Assembly (NCBI GenBank): GCA_002779995.1
Contig: PEWX01000104.1
Coordinates: 1 to 50,086, forward strand
Direction: 5' to 3'
From: Piscirickettsiaceae bacterium CG07_land_8_20_14_0_80_44_28
GTDB lineage: Bacteria; Pseudomonadota; Gammaproteobacteria; Thiomicrospirales; Thiomicrospiraceae
DNA length: 50,086 bases
Part shown: positions 19,113 to 28,118 of the stretch, in pieces
Position numbering within the stretch: the stretch's first letter is position 1
Layout: the number at the start of each line of letters is the position of its first letter
Program-made: the position numbers and the translations under genes
The notes under the pieces: model-generated
Told to the model about the DNA's origin: nothing
What the model saw: the letters and a program-made list of their open reading frames with translations, nothing else
Databases searched by the model: none

Positions 19113-19121
19113 TGTTATACT
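19113..19121 (+). promoter_or_regulatory. Extended -10 promoter for argA
   Basis: TGTTATACT fits TG-n-TATAAT with one mismatch. Seventeen bases upstream is TTTAGA (19093-19098), four of six matches to -35. The argA ATG is 33 bases downstream. No clear ARG box was seen. Confidence 0.5.
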
Positions 19122-19154
19122 GCTTCCATTAACTTAAAACATTTTCTCATATCT

Positions 19155-20441
19155 ATGCGTCAATCTGAATTAGATTTTACCAATAACTTGCGTCAGGCTT
19201 CACCCTATATTGCCCAGCATCGTAATAAAACACTGGTGCTCTACCTACCGGGTGAATTCATTTCCAACCTCAAAGCACTACAACAGCTTTGTAAAGACGT
19301 GGTGCTATTACATAATTTAGGCATAAAGGTCGTCCTCACACTCGGTGCCTCGCCACAAATTGATGCGACGCTGAACCGCCATCACCTAACTTGGCAAACG
19401 CACCAGAATACACGCATTACGGAAGCCAACCACCTACCCTATTTTCAAGAAACCATTGGCGGGGTTCGTGCCCAAGTTGAAGCAGCCTTTAGCCAAGCCA
19501 GTGCCGAGCAAAAAAGCCATATTACCATCGTCTCCGGTAACTGGGTGATTGCTCAACCTAAAGGGGTCATTGACGGTATTGACTTCCAACATACAGGCAC
19601 ATTCCGAAAGATCAATTCTGCTATCCAAAATACTTTAGACGGTGGTCAAATCGCTTTAATTACCCCCTTAGCCTACTCTTTAACCGGCGAGGTCTTCAAT
19701 TTAAACACACGAGATCAAGCCTTTGCCATTGCCTCAGCGCTTTCGGCTGAAAAATTAATGATCTTTACCTCAGCTGATACGCTATTACAGCTACCTAAAT
19801 CGCTCTCGCTAACAGAAACAGCAGCGCTGGCGCAGACCCCGTCATTAGCAATTGAAGCGCAAAGGTTATTGCAAAGTGCGCTTAACAGTGGCAGAAAAAT
19901 TAACCGCATTCATTTAATGTCACAAGACATGCCAAGTGCTTTATTGATGGAACTCTTTAGCCGAGAGGGTTGTGGAACACTGATCTACACAGACCGCTAC
20001 CACCAGTTAAGAAGGGCACAGCTTGATGATGTAATGGGGATTTTAAATCTGATTCAACCGCTTCAGCAACAAGGCATCCTCACCACACGCACACAAGCTT
20101 CGCTAGAATTAGAAATTGATCACTATTGGGTGTTAGAAATTGACCACCGCATCATTGGCTGTGCCGCGCTTTATCCCATTGATGCCAATCATGCTGAATT
20201 AGCTTGCCTTGCGATTGACCCTGACTACCGTGGCCAATCATTGGGAGAAGAGCTGCTCAATGCGATTCAAACCAAAGCCAAGCACTCCGGCATCCACACC
20301 CTATTTTTATTAACAACCCACACGCAACACTGGTTTATCGAACATGGATTTATTGAAGGCACACCTGCACAGTTACCCAAGCAACGACAAGCTTATTATA
20401 ATAATCAAAGACAATCCAAAGTCCTTAAAAAAAGTCTCTAA
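19155..20441 (+). CDS. argA: Amino-acid N-acetyltransferase (N-acetylglutamate synthase)
   Basis: First arginine-pathway step, acetyl-CoA plus glutamate. Residues about 20-270 form an amino-acid-kinase-like arginine-binding domain (GVRAQVEAAFSQ, VSGNWVIAQPKGV). Residues about 280-428 form the GNAT acetyltransferase domain with acetyl-CoA-binding LACLAIDPDYRGQSLGEELL. 428 residues, near the 443 of E. coli. The downstream rnt ATG follows the stop codon directly. argJ later in the window can recycle the acetyl group, so ArgA probably has a priming role. Confidence 0.95.
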   Translation: MRQSELDFTNNLRQASPYIAQHRNKTLVLYLPGEFISNLKALQQLCKDVVLLHNLGIKVVLTLGASPQIDATLNRHHLTWQTHQNTRITEANHLPYFQETIGGVRAQVEAAFSQASAEQKSHITIVSGNWVIAQPKGVIDGIDFQHTGTFRKINSAIQNTLDGGQIALITPLAYSLTGEVFNLNTRDQAFAIASALSAEKLMIFTSADTLLQLPKSLSLTETAALAQTPSLAIEAQRLLQSALNSGRKINRIHLMSQDMPSALLMELFSREGCGTLIYTDRYHQLRRAQLDDVMGILNLIQPLQQQGILTTRTQASLELEIDHYWVLEIDHRIIGCAALYPIDANHAELACLAIDPDYRGQSLGEELLNAIQTKAKHSGIHTLFLLTTHTQHWFIEHGFIEGTPAQLPKQRQAYYNNQRQSKVLKKSL

Positions 20442-21062
20442 ATGAACAGAATTACCCATATTAAAGATCGATTTCGGGGCTTTCTCCCTGTGGTTGTTGA
20501 TGTTGAAACCGCAGGGTTTGATGCCCAAAATCACGCCCTTATTGAAATTGCCGTCGTCACGCTAAAAATGGCACCACAAGGGCAGCTTGAAAAAGATCAA
20601 ATCATTCAAGCCAATGTGCTACCTTTTAAAGGGGCTAAGCTTGACCCCAGTGCCTTAAAATTTATTGGCGTAGAAGACCCTACTCATCCTTTTAGAATGG
20701 CAATGCAAGAAAAAGATGCCCTAAAAAAATGTTTTGACCCCATTAAAAGGCAACTGAAAGCAACCGATTGCACGCGTGCCATCCTCGTCGGCCATAATGC
20801 TTTTTTTGACCTCAGCTTTGTGAAAGCGGCGGCTGATCGATGCAAACTCAAATCCCCTTTTCATGAATTCAGCACTTTTGACACGGTTTCATTAGCAGGG
20901 CTTGCCTATGGTCAAACAGTGCTGGCTAAGGCAGCACAGGCAGCAGAGATCGAGTGGGACAACAGCAAAGCTCATTCCGCGGAATATGACACCATCAAAA
21001 CGGCCGACCTCTTCTGCAACATCGTCAATCAATGGCCACTGAACGCGACGAAAACGCCATAA
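20442..21062 (+). CDS. rnt: Ribonuclease T
   Basis: 3'-to-5' exonuclease of the DEDDh family that trims tRNA and other stable RNAs. DEDD residues sit in VVDVETAGFD, GHNAFFDLSF and HSAEYDTIKTADLF. 206 residues, as usual. The ATG abuts the argA stop codon, so it is probably co-translated. grxD converges from the other side; rnt and grxD are also neighbours in many gammaproteobacteria. Confidence 0.95.
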   Translation: MNRITHIKDRFRGFLPVVVDVETAGFDAQNHALIEIAVVTLKMAPQGQLEKDQIIQANVLPFKGAKLDPSALKFIGVEDPTHPFRMAMQEKDALKKCFDPIKRQLKATDCTRAILVGHNAFFDLSFVKAAADRCKLKSPFHEFSTFDTVSLAGLAYGQTVLAKAAQAAEIEWDNSKAHSAEYDTIKTADLFCNIVNQWPLNATKTP

Positions 21063-21110
21063 TAAGGTCAATAAATCAACGGTCAATAAATCGCTAAAAT
21101 AGATTTTATA

Positions 21111-21146
21111 AGACCTTTGCATGAGTGGGACGCGAAACAAAAATGT
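21111..21146 (+). repeat. Left-half copy of the 61-base element
   Basis: Positions 21111-21146 match 17057-17092 of the ilvD-end element at 33 of 36 bases. The right half is missing; the iterated-palindrome hairpin follows four bases later. Confidence 0.65.
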
Positions 21147-21149
21147 GGA

Positions 21150-21173
21150 AAAACAGCCAGGCCTGGCTGTTTT
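21150..21173. repeat. 24-base perfect palindrome around CCAGGCCTGG
   Basis: AAAACAGCCAGG is followed by its exact reverse complement. It lies between the convergent rnt and grxD genes. Flanking A4 and T4 make it a plausible bidirectional terminator. Core copy at 21157-21166. Confidence 0.8.
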
Positions 21174-21200
21174 AGCAGATAAATGTGACCCTTTATTCGA

Positions 21201-21548
21201 TTAGCTGTTTTCTGGCACTTTGGCATTCGCATCGGCCATCATGCGTTTCAATTCACCCGATTCGGCTAATTCTAAAGTGATGTCACAACCGCCCTGTAAC
21301 GCACCATCAATATAAAGTTGTGGAAACGTTGGCCAATCTTGGTACTTGGGTAAAAAGGTCATAATGGCGGGATCAGCTAATACATTTACAAAAGCAAATT
21401 TTTCACCTGTTTGCACCAGCGCTTCGGCAGTACGGCTGGAAAACCCACAAGATGGCATCTGCGGTGATCCTTTCATATATAAAACGACTGGGTTTTGCGT
21501 TACTTGCTCATGAATTTTGGCAAGGACTTCTTTTTCTTGGTTTTCCAT
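21201..21548 (-). CDS. grxD: Monothiol glutaredoxin (Grx4 type)
   Basis: CGFS-type glutaredoxin that binds a [2Fe-2S] cluster with glutathione and passes clusters on. The active site is MPSCGFSSRT; WPTFPQLYIDG and GGCDI are the glutathione-contacting motifs. 115 residues, matching E. coli GrxD. AGGAG precedes the ATG. The suf operon in the same window makes the cluster-carrier role plausible. Confidence 0.96.
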   Translation of the reverse strand: MENQEKEVLAKIHEQVTQNPVVLYMKGSPQMPSCGFSSRTAEALVQTGEKFAFVNVLADPAIMTFLPKYQDWPTFPQLYIDGALQGGCDITLELAESGELKRMMADANAKVPENS

Positions 21549-21642
21549 TTCTAACTCCTAACGGCTTATATCAAGTGGGGAAATAGCGGCCACCCCAACA
21601 ATATCCCACTAATTAACTTGGTTATTATATCAGAGCCATTGA

Positions 21643-23466
21643 TTAAATAAACGGCTTGTCGCCATTTTCTGCTTGATAGGGATCAACATGACGCTGTAAC
21701 CAAAGTTCTAATAAGGTCGCATGCCATAATTTACTCCCCTGTATGGCGGTAAAGCTGCTCTCAGCTTCGGGCTCCTCCAATAATTTTTGAATATATTCTG
21801 GATTAAATATCCCCCGCTGTTGCGCTTGTGGGTCGGTTAATACCGACTTCATCATGTCATAAAAAGCCCCGCGCACATACTTCAATGCGGGCATGGGGAA
21901 ATACCCTTTGGGTCGATCAATCACACTGTCAGGCACCAATCCTCGGGCAATCCGTTTCAACAAATATTTAAAATCCTTTAGCTTTAGTTCCGGCGGTGCT
22001 GACATGACCAATTCCACCAGATGATGATCCAAAAAGGGCACTCGAGCCTCTAGTCCCCATGCCATGGTCATATTGTCAACGCGTTTGACCGGATCATCGA
22101 CAATTAACGTTGTCGTATCTAAGCGCAACACCTGGTCAATGAAACTATCGGCATCGGTTTCTGATAAGCGATCATTAATGAGCGCTCGGGTCACATCTGA
22201 CAAATGATATTCCGGCGCGATCATCTCTAACCACTCTTTATGCGTGCGATCAAAATAGTAAGGCGCAAAAGCATTGACCGGCGGTTCATTGGTCTGCAAG
22301 TTTTCGGCTGCTTTTGCCATTTGCGGATACCAAAAATAGCCACCAAAGACCTCATCGGCACCCTGACCGGACATCACCACCTTGACCGCTTTAGCAACCT
22401 GTTCAGACAAGAGATAAAAGGCAATAGCATCTTGCCCGAACATGGGTTCTGACATGGCATCAACTGCCTCGATCAAACGGGGCAAAACCGTTTCATTGGG
22501 CACCAAATATTTTTGATGATGTGTTTGATATTGCGCAACCACTTGATCCGAATATTCAAACTCACTGCCTTTTTCCTCTGGCACATCTTCAAAACCGATC
22601 GAAAACGTGTGTATGTCTTTCACACCGGCTTCCGCCAACAACGCCACGATCAAACTTGAATCCAAACCGCCGGATAACAATACGCCAACCGGCACATCAG
22701 ACGCCGTCATACGTTTCATCACCGCTTGTTTAAGGGATTCGTGAACCTTATCCACCCACGCTTGCTCTGACAAAGGTGTCGTTGGACGTTGCGCTGACAA
22801 ATGCCAATAAGCTTTTTTAACCATTTGTCCATCTGGATTCACAATTAGCCAATGGCCGGGCTCAAGTTTTCGAATGCCCTTCAATAAAGTCGTGGGGGCA
22901 GGAATCACACCATGTAGTGTAAATTGGTGATGCAGCCCAACTGGGTCAATACGGGTATCAATTCCCCCGGAAGCCAACAGTGCTTGGGTATTGGAAGCAA
23001 AACGCACCCCGCCGACAACAGGGGCATAATAGAGCGGTTTAATCCCAAACCGATCTCGCGCCATCAGCAGCTGGTGTTGATGGTCATCCCAAATCGCAAA
23101 GGCAAACATCCCTTCAAAACGACTCACGCATTCCATTCCCCATTGACGATAAGCTTTGATAATGACTTCGGTATCTGAATGCGACTGAAAATCATGCCCT
23201 AGGTCGATCAATTCAGTCCGTAAAGCTTGATAGTTATAAATACAACCATTAAAGACCAAAGTGATTTCATGATCCCGCATCGGCTGATGACCCGCCCCCG
23301 ACAAGTCAATAATGGATAAACGTCTATGCCCTAACCCCACTTGTGATTCTAGCCAAGCGCCCTGATCATCCGGGCCTCTGCGTTCCAACTGGGCTAACAT
23401 TTTTGCCAACCGATCAGCATCCGCCATTTGGCCATCCCAATACACCTCACCACAAATACCGCACAT
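21643..23466 (-). CDS. Asparagine-synthase-family amidotransferase, probably NAGGN type
   Basis: Class II glutamine amidotransferase domain (residues 1-200, nucleophile Cys2 in MCGICGE, then RRGPDDQG and HRRLSIIDLSGAGHQP) joined to an ATP-pyrophosphatase synthase domain (SGGLDSSL near residue 265, SGQGADEVFGGY). Stretches such as FNGCIYNYQALR, ALLASGGIDTRIDPVGLHHQFTLH and VIPAPTTLLKGIRKLEPGH resemble the subgroup that makes the osmolyte N-acetylglutaminylglutamine amide more than AsnB. 607 residues. The partner synthetase gene (ngg) is not adjacent, so plain asparagine synthetase is possible. Its start faces coaE. Confidence 0.75.
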   Translation of the reverse strand: MCGICGEVYWDGQMADADRLAKMLAQLERRGPDDQGAWLESQVGLGHRRLSIIDLSGAGHQPMRDHEITLVFNGCIYNYQALRTELIDLGHDFQSHSDTEVIIKAYRQWGMECVSRFEGMFAFAIWDDHQHQLLMARDRFGIKPLYYAPVVGGVRFASNTQALLASGGIDTRIDPVGLHHQFTLHGVIPAPTTLLKGIRKLEPGHWLIVNPDGQMVKKAYWHLSAQRPTTPLSEQAWVDKVHESLKQAVMKRMTASDVPVGVLLSGGLDSSLIVALLAEAGVKDIHTFSIGFEDVPEEKGSEFEYSDQVVAQYQTHHQKYLVPNETVLPRLIEAVDAMSEPMFGQDAIAFYLLSEQVAKAVKVVMSGQGADEVFGGYFWYPQMAKAAENLQTNEPPVNAFAPYYFDRTHKEWLEMIAPEYHLSDVTRALINDRLSETDADSFIDQVLRLDTTTLIVDDPVKRVDNMTMAWGLEARVPFLDHHLVELVMSAPPELKLKDFKYLLKRIARGLVPDSVIDRPKGYFPMPALKYVRGAFYDMMKSVLTDPQAQQRGIFNPEYIQKLLEEPEAESSFTAIQGSKLWHATLLELWLQRHVDPYQAENGDKPFI

Positions 23467-23580
23467 GGTTACTTACCTCTTATTACTTTGGCGGTCATTT
23501 TATACAATCCTTATCAAAAAGGTTTGACTGATTCCAAAACACACTTTAAAGTCACTACAACGCAACTTAGGCACACTCCC

Positions 23581-24198
23581 ATGAAAGTCATTGCATTAAC
23601 GGGTGGTATTGGCAGTGGCAAAACCACCATACGCCAGTTTTTTTCAAAAGCGGGCATTATCACACTTGATGCCGATGCAATTGGACGAGCGCTGGTGGCA
23701 AAAAACCAACCAGGCCTGGTAGAAATTACCCGCACTTTCGGTCAAGATATGCTATTGCCCAATGGGGAACTCAACCGTACCAAACTAAAAGCGCTCATTT
23801 TTTCCGACCCTCATGCCAAACAGCAGCTCGAAGCCATACTACACCCACTGATTCGGACAGAAACCCAACGAAAATTAACCTGTCTAGAACAAGCGGGCAC
23901 CCAAGTCGTTATTGTCGAAATCCCGTTATTAGTGGAAACGGGTATCCCGGATTACATCCATCAAGTCATCGTGTTAGATCTGCCCCGAGCATTGCAAATC
24001 GAACGAGTGATGGCGCGTGACCACTGTTCAAAAGAAACGGTAATCCAAATTTTAAACCAGCAAGCCAGTCAATCCGAGCGACTTGCAATTGCCGATTACA
24101 TAATCGACACCGCCCAACCTCTAGACAATATTGAACGCCAAGTGCAACAAATAATTGCATCCATCCACCCAGCCGACGATCCGACAGAGACCCATTAA
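23581..24198 (+). CDS. coaE: Dephospho-CoA kinase
   Basis: Last step of coenzyme A synthesis, phosphorylating dephospho-CoA. P-loop ALTGGIGSGKTT, LDADAIGRALV and the lid region DLPRALQIERVMARD are seen. The frame is open upstream to 23428, but the ATG at 23581 begins the family N-terminus MKVIALTGG. 205 residues, normal. An exact CCAGGCCTGG at 23710-23719 encodes Pro-Gly-Leu. The pathway links to panB, panC and panD in this window. Confidence 0.96.
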   Translation: MKVIALTGGIGSGKTTIRQFFSKAGIITLDADAIGRALVAKNQPGLVEITRTFGQDMLLPNGELNRTKLKALIFSDPHAKQQLEAILHPLIRTETQRKLTCLEQAGTQVVIVEIPLLVETGIPDYIHQVIVLDLPRALQIERVMARDHCSKETVIQILNQQASQSERLAIADYIIDTAQPLDNIERQVQQIIASIHPADDPTETH

Positions 24199-24251
24199 GC
24201 CTTAAAAAATGCTATGCTTTAATGAAACCCCAGTATTTGGAGCAAAGATTT

Positions 24252-24662
24252 ATGCCTTATCAAGTGAATGTGATCCGTAATGGTTATCGTTATGAGTCCA
24301 TCGTACCGCGAAGCGAATTGGCCTATACCATTATTAAAGCCTTGCGAGATCAAGGCGCTACCCTAGCCGATTTTCAGACACTGTTACAACAGAGTCAATT
24401 GAATTCCGCCCACATTTTAAATAATGACGACTTTCAACAGTTGGCGTTAGCGCATCCGGAAATGACCTTGATTTATGAATCAATCACCTTAAAAAATCAC
24501 CAACGCATCTATTTTCACACCAATTGGACCGTGCCCAACACCCACTGGCAACGTCTCAATACCGAACTCAAAACCTATGATATTGAGGTGAGTACTTTAA
24601 AGACGCCTTACCAACGCCACTTTATCAAACGCAAAATTTCTTTATCGCCAAACCCTAGCTAA
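24252..24662 (+). CDS. Protein of unknown function, 136 residues
   Basis: I do not recognise a family. The protein is soluble, with no signal peptide or membrane helix and no cysteine, and begins PYQVNVIRNGYRYESIVPRS. GGAG lies 9 bases before the ATG at 24252. The upstream ATG at 24222 has TATGCT, a -10-like box, directly in front of it and so is less likely. Its stop codon overlaps that of the convergent Nudix/ThiE gene. It follows coaE by 53 bases and may share its transcript. Confidence 0.65.
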   Translation: MPYQVNVIRNGYRYESIVPRSELAYTIIKALRDQGATLADFQTLLQQSQLNSAHILNNDDFQQLALAHPEMTLIYESITLKNHQRIYFHTNWTVPNTHWQRLNTELKTYDIEVSTLKTPYQRHFIKRKISLSPNPS

Positions 24663-25609
24663 ATCGGTTCCGGCCAGAGCCCGGAAATGGCTGAGATTCC
24701 CTGTCCGCCGTATTGTTTCGCCGTCTTTACATCTTGTGGTTTCATGCCCCCTAATGCATAAACGGGCACCGGAATATCGGCAACATAATCCGCAAAAGCT
24801 TGCCAACCCAGTCCATCTAACGCTGGATGAGAAGCGGTTTTTTTCACCGGAGACAGCAATAAAAAATCTGCACCCAATTCCAACGCTTTTGCCATTTCGA
24901 CAGGCGTATGGGTTGAAACCCCTAATAATTTATTGTCGGGAATCGGTCTTTTTGTCAACCCCATCAAGGCACTCGAAGGGAGTTGAATACCGTCTACCTC
25001 AGGTAATTGCGCCAACCATTCCGGCTTGCCGTTAATCAGCATTTTGGCACCCGGAGTTTGATGCGTCAAAGCAATCGCCTGTTGCGCCAACTCAAAAAAC
25101 TCAACTTCCTCTAATTGCTTAGCCCGTAACTGAATCAGTCGTACACCGTCCTCTAATGCAACTTGCAATCTGGCCAGCGCATCTTGTTGATCGTGAAAAT
25201 TACCCGAGATCATATAGCGGTCAGCCAAATTCAACGCGTTTAAAATCCCTCGGTTAGCGGCTGGAAAATCCGCTGCATTCAGTTCGGACAAGGACTTCCA
25301 AGCAATTTCTTGCCCTTCCTGACCGGCTGCTTTTCCTGTCCAAGACTCGGTCACAAACACATGTAATCGTACAGTGACATCATCATAATCCCAAGGAATC
25401 CCGATCAACGGTTGCCAGCCGGTCGTCGATAGCCCAACCTCTTCCAATATTTCGCGCTGTAATGCGCTTTGCAGTGATTCTCCCGCTTGCACTTTCCCGC
25501 CGGGAAATTCCCAGCAATGTGCATGAGATTGATTTGCCCGGCGCTTTGCAACTAACAGCTGTTGCCCTTGACGAAGCACGCCGACCACAACATGGGTTAT
25601 CCCCTTCAT
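24659..25609 (-). CDS. Nudix hydrolase fused to a ThiE/TenI-like domain
   Basis: Residues about 1-128 are a MutT-type Nudix domain with a full box (GGKVQAGESLQSALQREILEEVG), preceded by CWEFPG. MutT relatives remove 8-oxo-dGTP. Residues about 135-316 resemble thiamine-phosphate synthase: GVRLIQLRAK, GVSTHTPVEM and LLLSPVKKTASHPALDGLGW. The usual HxGQxD metal and phosphate motif is replaced by GIQLPSSAL, so TMP synthase activity is doubtful. This fusion is known in gammaproteobacteria. ATG 25609, with AGGAG 8 bases upstream, is preferred to the TTG at 25630. Its stop overlaps the neighbouring gene's. Confidence 0.88.
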   Translation of the reverse strand: MKGITHVVVGVLRQGQQLLVAKRRANQSHAHCWEFPGGKVQAGESLQSALQREILEEVGLSTTGWQPLIGIPWDYDDVTVRLHVFVTESWTGKAAGQEGQEIAWKSLSELNAADFPAANRGILNALNLADRYMISGNFHDQQDALARLQVALEDGVRLIQLRAKQLEEVEFFELAQQAIALTHQTPGAKMLINGKPEWLAQLPEVDGIQLPSSALMGLTKRPIPDNKLLGVSTHTPVEMAKALELGADFLLLSPVKKTASHPALDGLGWQAFADYVADIPVPVYALGGMKPQDVKTAKQYGGQGISAISGLWPEPI

Positions 25610-25687
25610 TTTGACTTCTCCTGTTTTCAAGCGACTTCAATCGTCATGGTTTTAAGTCATCAAACCATCATTTTTACAAAAAATTAG

Positions 25688-25697
25688 CCAGGCCTGG
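25688..25697. repeat. Intergenic CCAGGCCTGG copy between Nudix/ThiE gene and hisC
   Basis: The palindrome extends one base on either side as G...C only through 25687-25698 and is followed by a G and a T run (GCGTTTTTT). It lies in the divergent gap upstream of both genes. Confidence 0.75.
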
Positions 25698-25766
25698 GCG
25701 TTTTTTACGTGGTTTGGGTTAAAATGGGCTTGTTATCGATAGACACCATTGTAAGAGAGGATTTTC

Positions 25767-26837
25767 ATGAGTCAATTTTGGAGCCAATTGGTTCACACTT
25801 TAACCCCTTATGTGCCTGGGGAACAACCCAAAGGGGACAAGCTGATTAAACTGAATACCAATGAAAGTCCTTATCCGCCCTCACCCTCTGTTCAAGCAGC
25901 CATTAGCGCTCAGTTAGCCGCTGACAAGCTTCGGCTATACCCGGATCCAAATGCAGATCTGCTCAAGTCCGCCTTAGCAAAAACCCATCAGCTTAGCGAA
26001 CAACAAGTATTTGTTGGCAATGGTTCTGATGAAGTATTGGCACATACTTTTCTCGCGTTATTAAAGCAAGATCAAGCCATTTTATTTCCTGACATCACTT
26101 ACAGTTTCTATCCTGTTTATTGCGGACTCTATGAAATTGACTATGAAACGGTTCCGCTTGATAATGATTTTAGTATCAACCCAGATGACTATCAGCAACC
26201 CAACGGCGGTATTATCTTCCCCAATCCCAATGCGCCCACTGGTCGGCTTTTGACATTAGAAGCCATTGAAACCATTTTAAAATACAATCCGAATTCGGTG
26301 GTGATCGTGGATGAAGCCTATATTGACTTTGGCGGCGTTTCAGCCAGCGGGTTAATTAATCAGTACCCAAATCTACTGGTGGTGCAAACCTTTTCAAAAT
26401 CTCGTGCCTTAGCAGGATTGAGAGTTGGCTATGCACTTGGCCATACGGATTTAATTGAAGCCTTAGAAAGGGTTAAGAATAGTTTTAACTCTTATCCATT
26501 AGATCAATTGGCTATTGTAGGTGCGGTGGCTGCGCTAGAAGATAACGACTATTTTGAATCTTGCTGCCAGAAGATCATCAAAACACGCCAAACGCTCACC
26601 GAATTTTTACAGCAACAGGGATTTGAAGTGCTTCCCTCAGCAGCCAATTTTGTATTTGTTCGCCACCCGGATTATGATGCAGCCCGGCTCGCCAAGCAGC
26701 TACGTGAACAGGCGATTATCGTCCGCCACTTTAACAAACCTCCAATCGATCAATTTCTGAGAATCACTATCGGAACCGATGCTCAAAACACCCGACTCTG
26801 TGATGTAATTGCCAGCCTAACCGTCTGTCGAACTTAG
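25767..26837 (+). CDS. hisC: Histidinol-phosphate aminotransferase
   Basis: PLP-dependent class I/II aminotransferase of histidine synthesis. [17 protein letters not shown] at the N-terminus, the NPNAPTG substrate motif, [12 protein letters not shown] and the PLP lysine in [16 protein letters not shown] are typical. The C-terminal arginine motif FLRITIGT is present. 356 residues. GAGAGG precedes the ATG. It stands alone, away from other his genes, between nudix and argJ. Confidence 0.95.
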   Translation: MSQFWSQLVHTLTPYVPGEQPKGDKLIKLNTNESPYPPSPSVQAAISAQLAADKLRLYPDPNADLLKSALAKTHQLSEQQVFVGNGSDEVLAHTFLALLKQDQAILFPDITYSFYPVYCGLYEIDYETVPLDNDFSINPDDYQQPNGGIIFPNPNAPTGRLLTLEAIETILKYNPNSVVIVDEAYIDFGGVSASGLINQYPNLLVVQTFSKSRALAGLRVGYALGHTDLIEALERVKNSFNSYPLDQLAIVGAVAALEDNDYFESCCQKIIKTRQTLTEFLQQQGFEVLPSAANFVFVRHPDYDAARLAKQLREQAIIVRHFNKPPIDQFLRITIGTDAQNTRLCDVIASLTVCRT

Positions 26838-26843
26838 GGCAAT

Positions 26844-26867
26844 AAAAAAGCGGCTCAACAGCCGCTT
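26844..26867 (-). terminator. Intrinsic terminator after argJ
   Basis: AAGCGGCT and AGCCGCTT form an 8-base stem with a CAAC loop (26848-26867). On the minus strand it is followed by a six-T run, matching the end of argJ, 26 bases away. The plus-strand side lacks a T run, so it serves hisC poorly. Confidence 0.85.
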
Positions 26868-26893
26868 GTCATTCCCTTGCTGAATCAATAAAG

Positions 26894-28099
26894 TTAACTT
26901 CGATATTCTGCATTAATGCGAACATAATCGTAAGAAAAATCAGTCGTCCAAACCGTTTCCGAAAAGTCGCCACGATTTAATAGAATCCGAATGTCGATAT
27001 CCGTTTGATTCATCACCGCTTGTCCTGCAGCTTCGGTATAACTTTCAGCCCGACCTCCATTTTCAACTAATAACGTATCCCCCAGATAAATTTGCAACGC
27101 CTCAATATCAAAATCAACCAGGCCTGAACGTCCGACCGCAGCCAATATCCGACCCCAATTTGGATCAGAGGCAAACAGTGCCGTTTTGACCAAAGGCGAT
27201 AAAGCGACCGCATACGCCACTTGCAAACACTCTTCAGAGCTAGCACCTTTCTCAACAATGACCGACACAAATTTGGTAGCACCTTCACCATCTCGCACGA
27301 TCATTTGTGCCAAATCAACCATCAGCGCCTCAAGCACTTGGTAAAACGTTTGATAGGCATCAGAGTGAACATCGGTAATTTCCGGCATATCAGCCAACTG
27401 CGTCGCCGTCAAAGTACAGGCATCATTGGTAGACGTATCTCCATCTACGGTAATTCGATTAAATGAAACAGCCACCGCATCTTTTAACGCTTTTTCTAGG
27501 CAGGCCTGGGAGATTTTGGCATCGGTTGCGGCAAATCCTAACATCGTCGCCATATTGGGATGAATCATACCCGATCCTTTTGCAATCCCATTCAAGGTCA
27601 CTAAATGCCCATCAATTTCAAATTGACGTGAAATCTTTTTAGCACAGGTATCCGTGGTCATAATCGCTTTGGAAGCGGCATCCCACCCCATCACAGATTG
27701 ATTGGCAATCGCATTAGGAATGCCCAATTGCATTTTTTGCATGGGCAGATTTTGGCCGATCACCCCTGTCGAAAATGGCAAGACAGACTCTGTGGCTATC
27801 TCCAGTTCTGTCGCCACCCATTGGCAGGTTTGCCAAGCTTCTTGTAACCCCTGCTTCCCCGTTCCTGCATTCGCATTGCCACTATTAATAATCAACGCTT
27901 CTGTCGCCTGCAATCTAAGATGTTGCTTTGCTAAGGTGACGGGGGCGGCACAAAAAGCATTTTGCGTAAAAGTGGCGGCAGTGCGACTTCCCGGATGAAA
28001 AGTCATCACCAGTAAATCCTCTGCGCCCGATTTTTTAATCTTCGCTGCGGTCGTCCCCAAATAAACGCCCGCAACAGGATGCATTGACTCTGTGTTCAT
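26894..28099 (-). CDS. argJ: Bifunctional ornithine acetyltransferase/N-acetylglutamate synthase
   Basis: Transfers acetyl from N-acetylornithine to glutamate in the cyclic arginine pathway. It is made as a precursor that cleaves itself before the nucleophilic threonine in HPNMATMLGFAATDA. Conserved AKGSGMIHPN, DGDTSTNDACTL and SDPNWGRILAAVGRSG are present. 401 residues. AAGGAAT precedes the ATG. It follows secA by 19 bases on the same strand. Two near-copies of the iterated palindrome (27118 and 27500) fall inside. Confidence 0.96.
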   Translation of the reverse strand: MNTESMHPVAGVYLGTTAAKIKKSGAEDLLVMTFHPGSRTAATFTQNAFCAAPVTLAKQHLRLQATEALIINSGNANAGTGKQGLQEAWQTCQWVATELEIATESVLPFSTGVIGQNLPMQKMQLGIPNAIANQSVMGWDAASKAIMTTDTCAKKISRQFEIDGHLVTLNGIAKGSGMIHPNMATMLGFAATDAKISQACLEKALKDAVAVSFNRITVDGDTSTNDACTLTATQLADMPEITDVHSDAYQTFYQVLEALMVDLAQMIVRDGEGATKFVSVIVEKGASSEECLQVAYAVALSPLVKTALFASDPNWGRILAAVGRSGLVDFDIEALQIYLGDTLLVENGGRAESYTEAAGQAVMNQTDIDIRILLNRGDFSETVWTTDFSYDYVRINAEYRS

Positions 28100-28118
28100 G
28101 CTCAGAGATTCCTTCTCT

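Noticed and set aside
24659-25766. Thiamine riboswitch upstream of the ThiE-like gene
   Set aside because: The gap of about 160 bases shows no TPP-box-like conserved pieces, and the ribosome site is directly upstream of the ATG.
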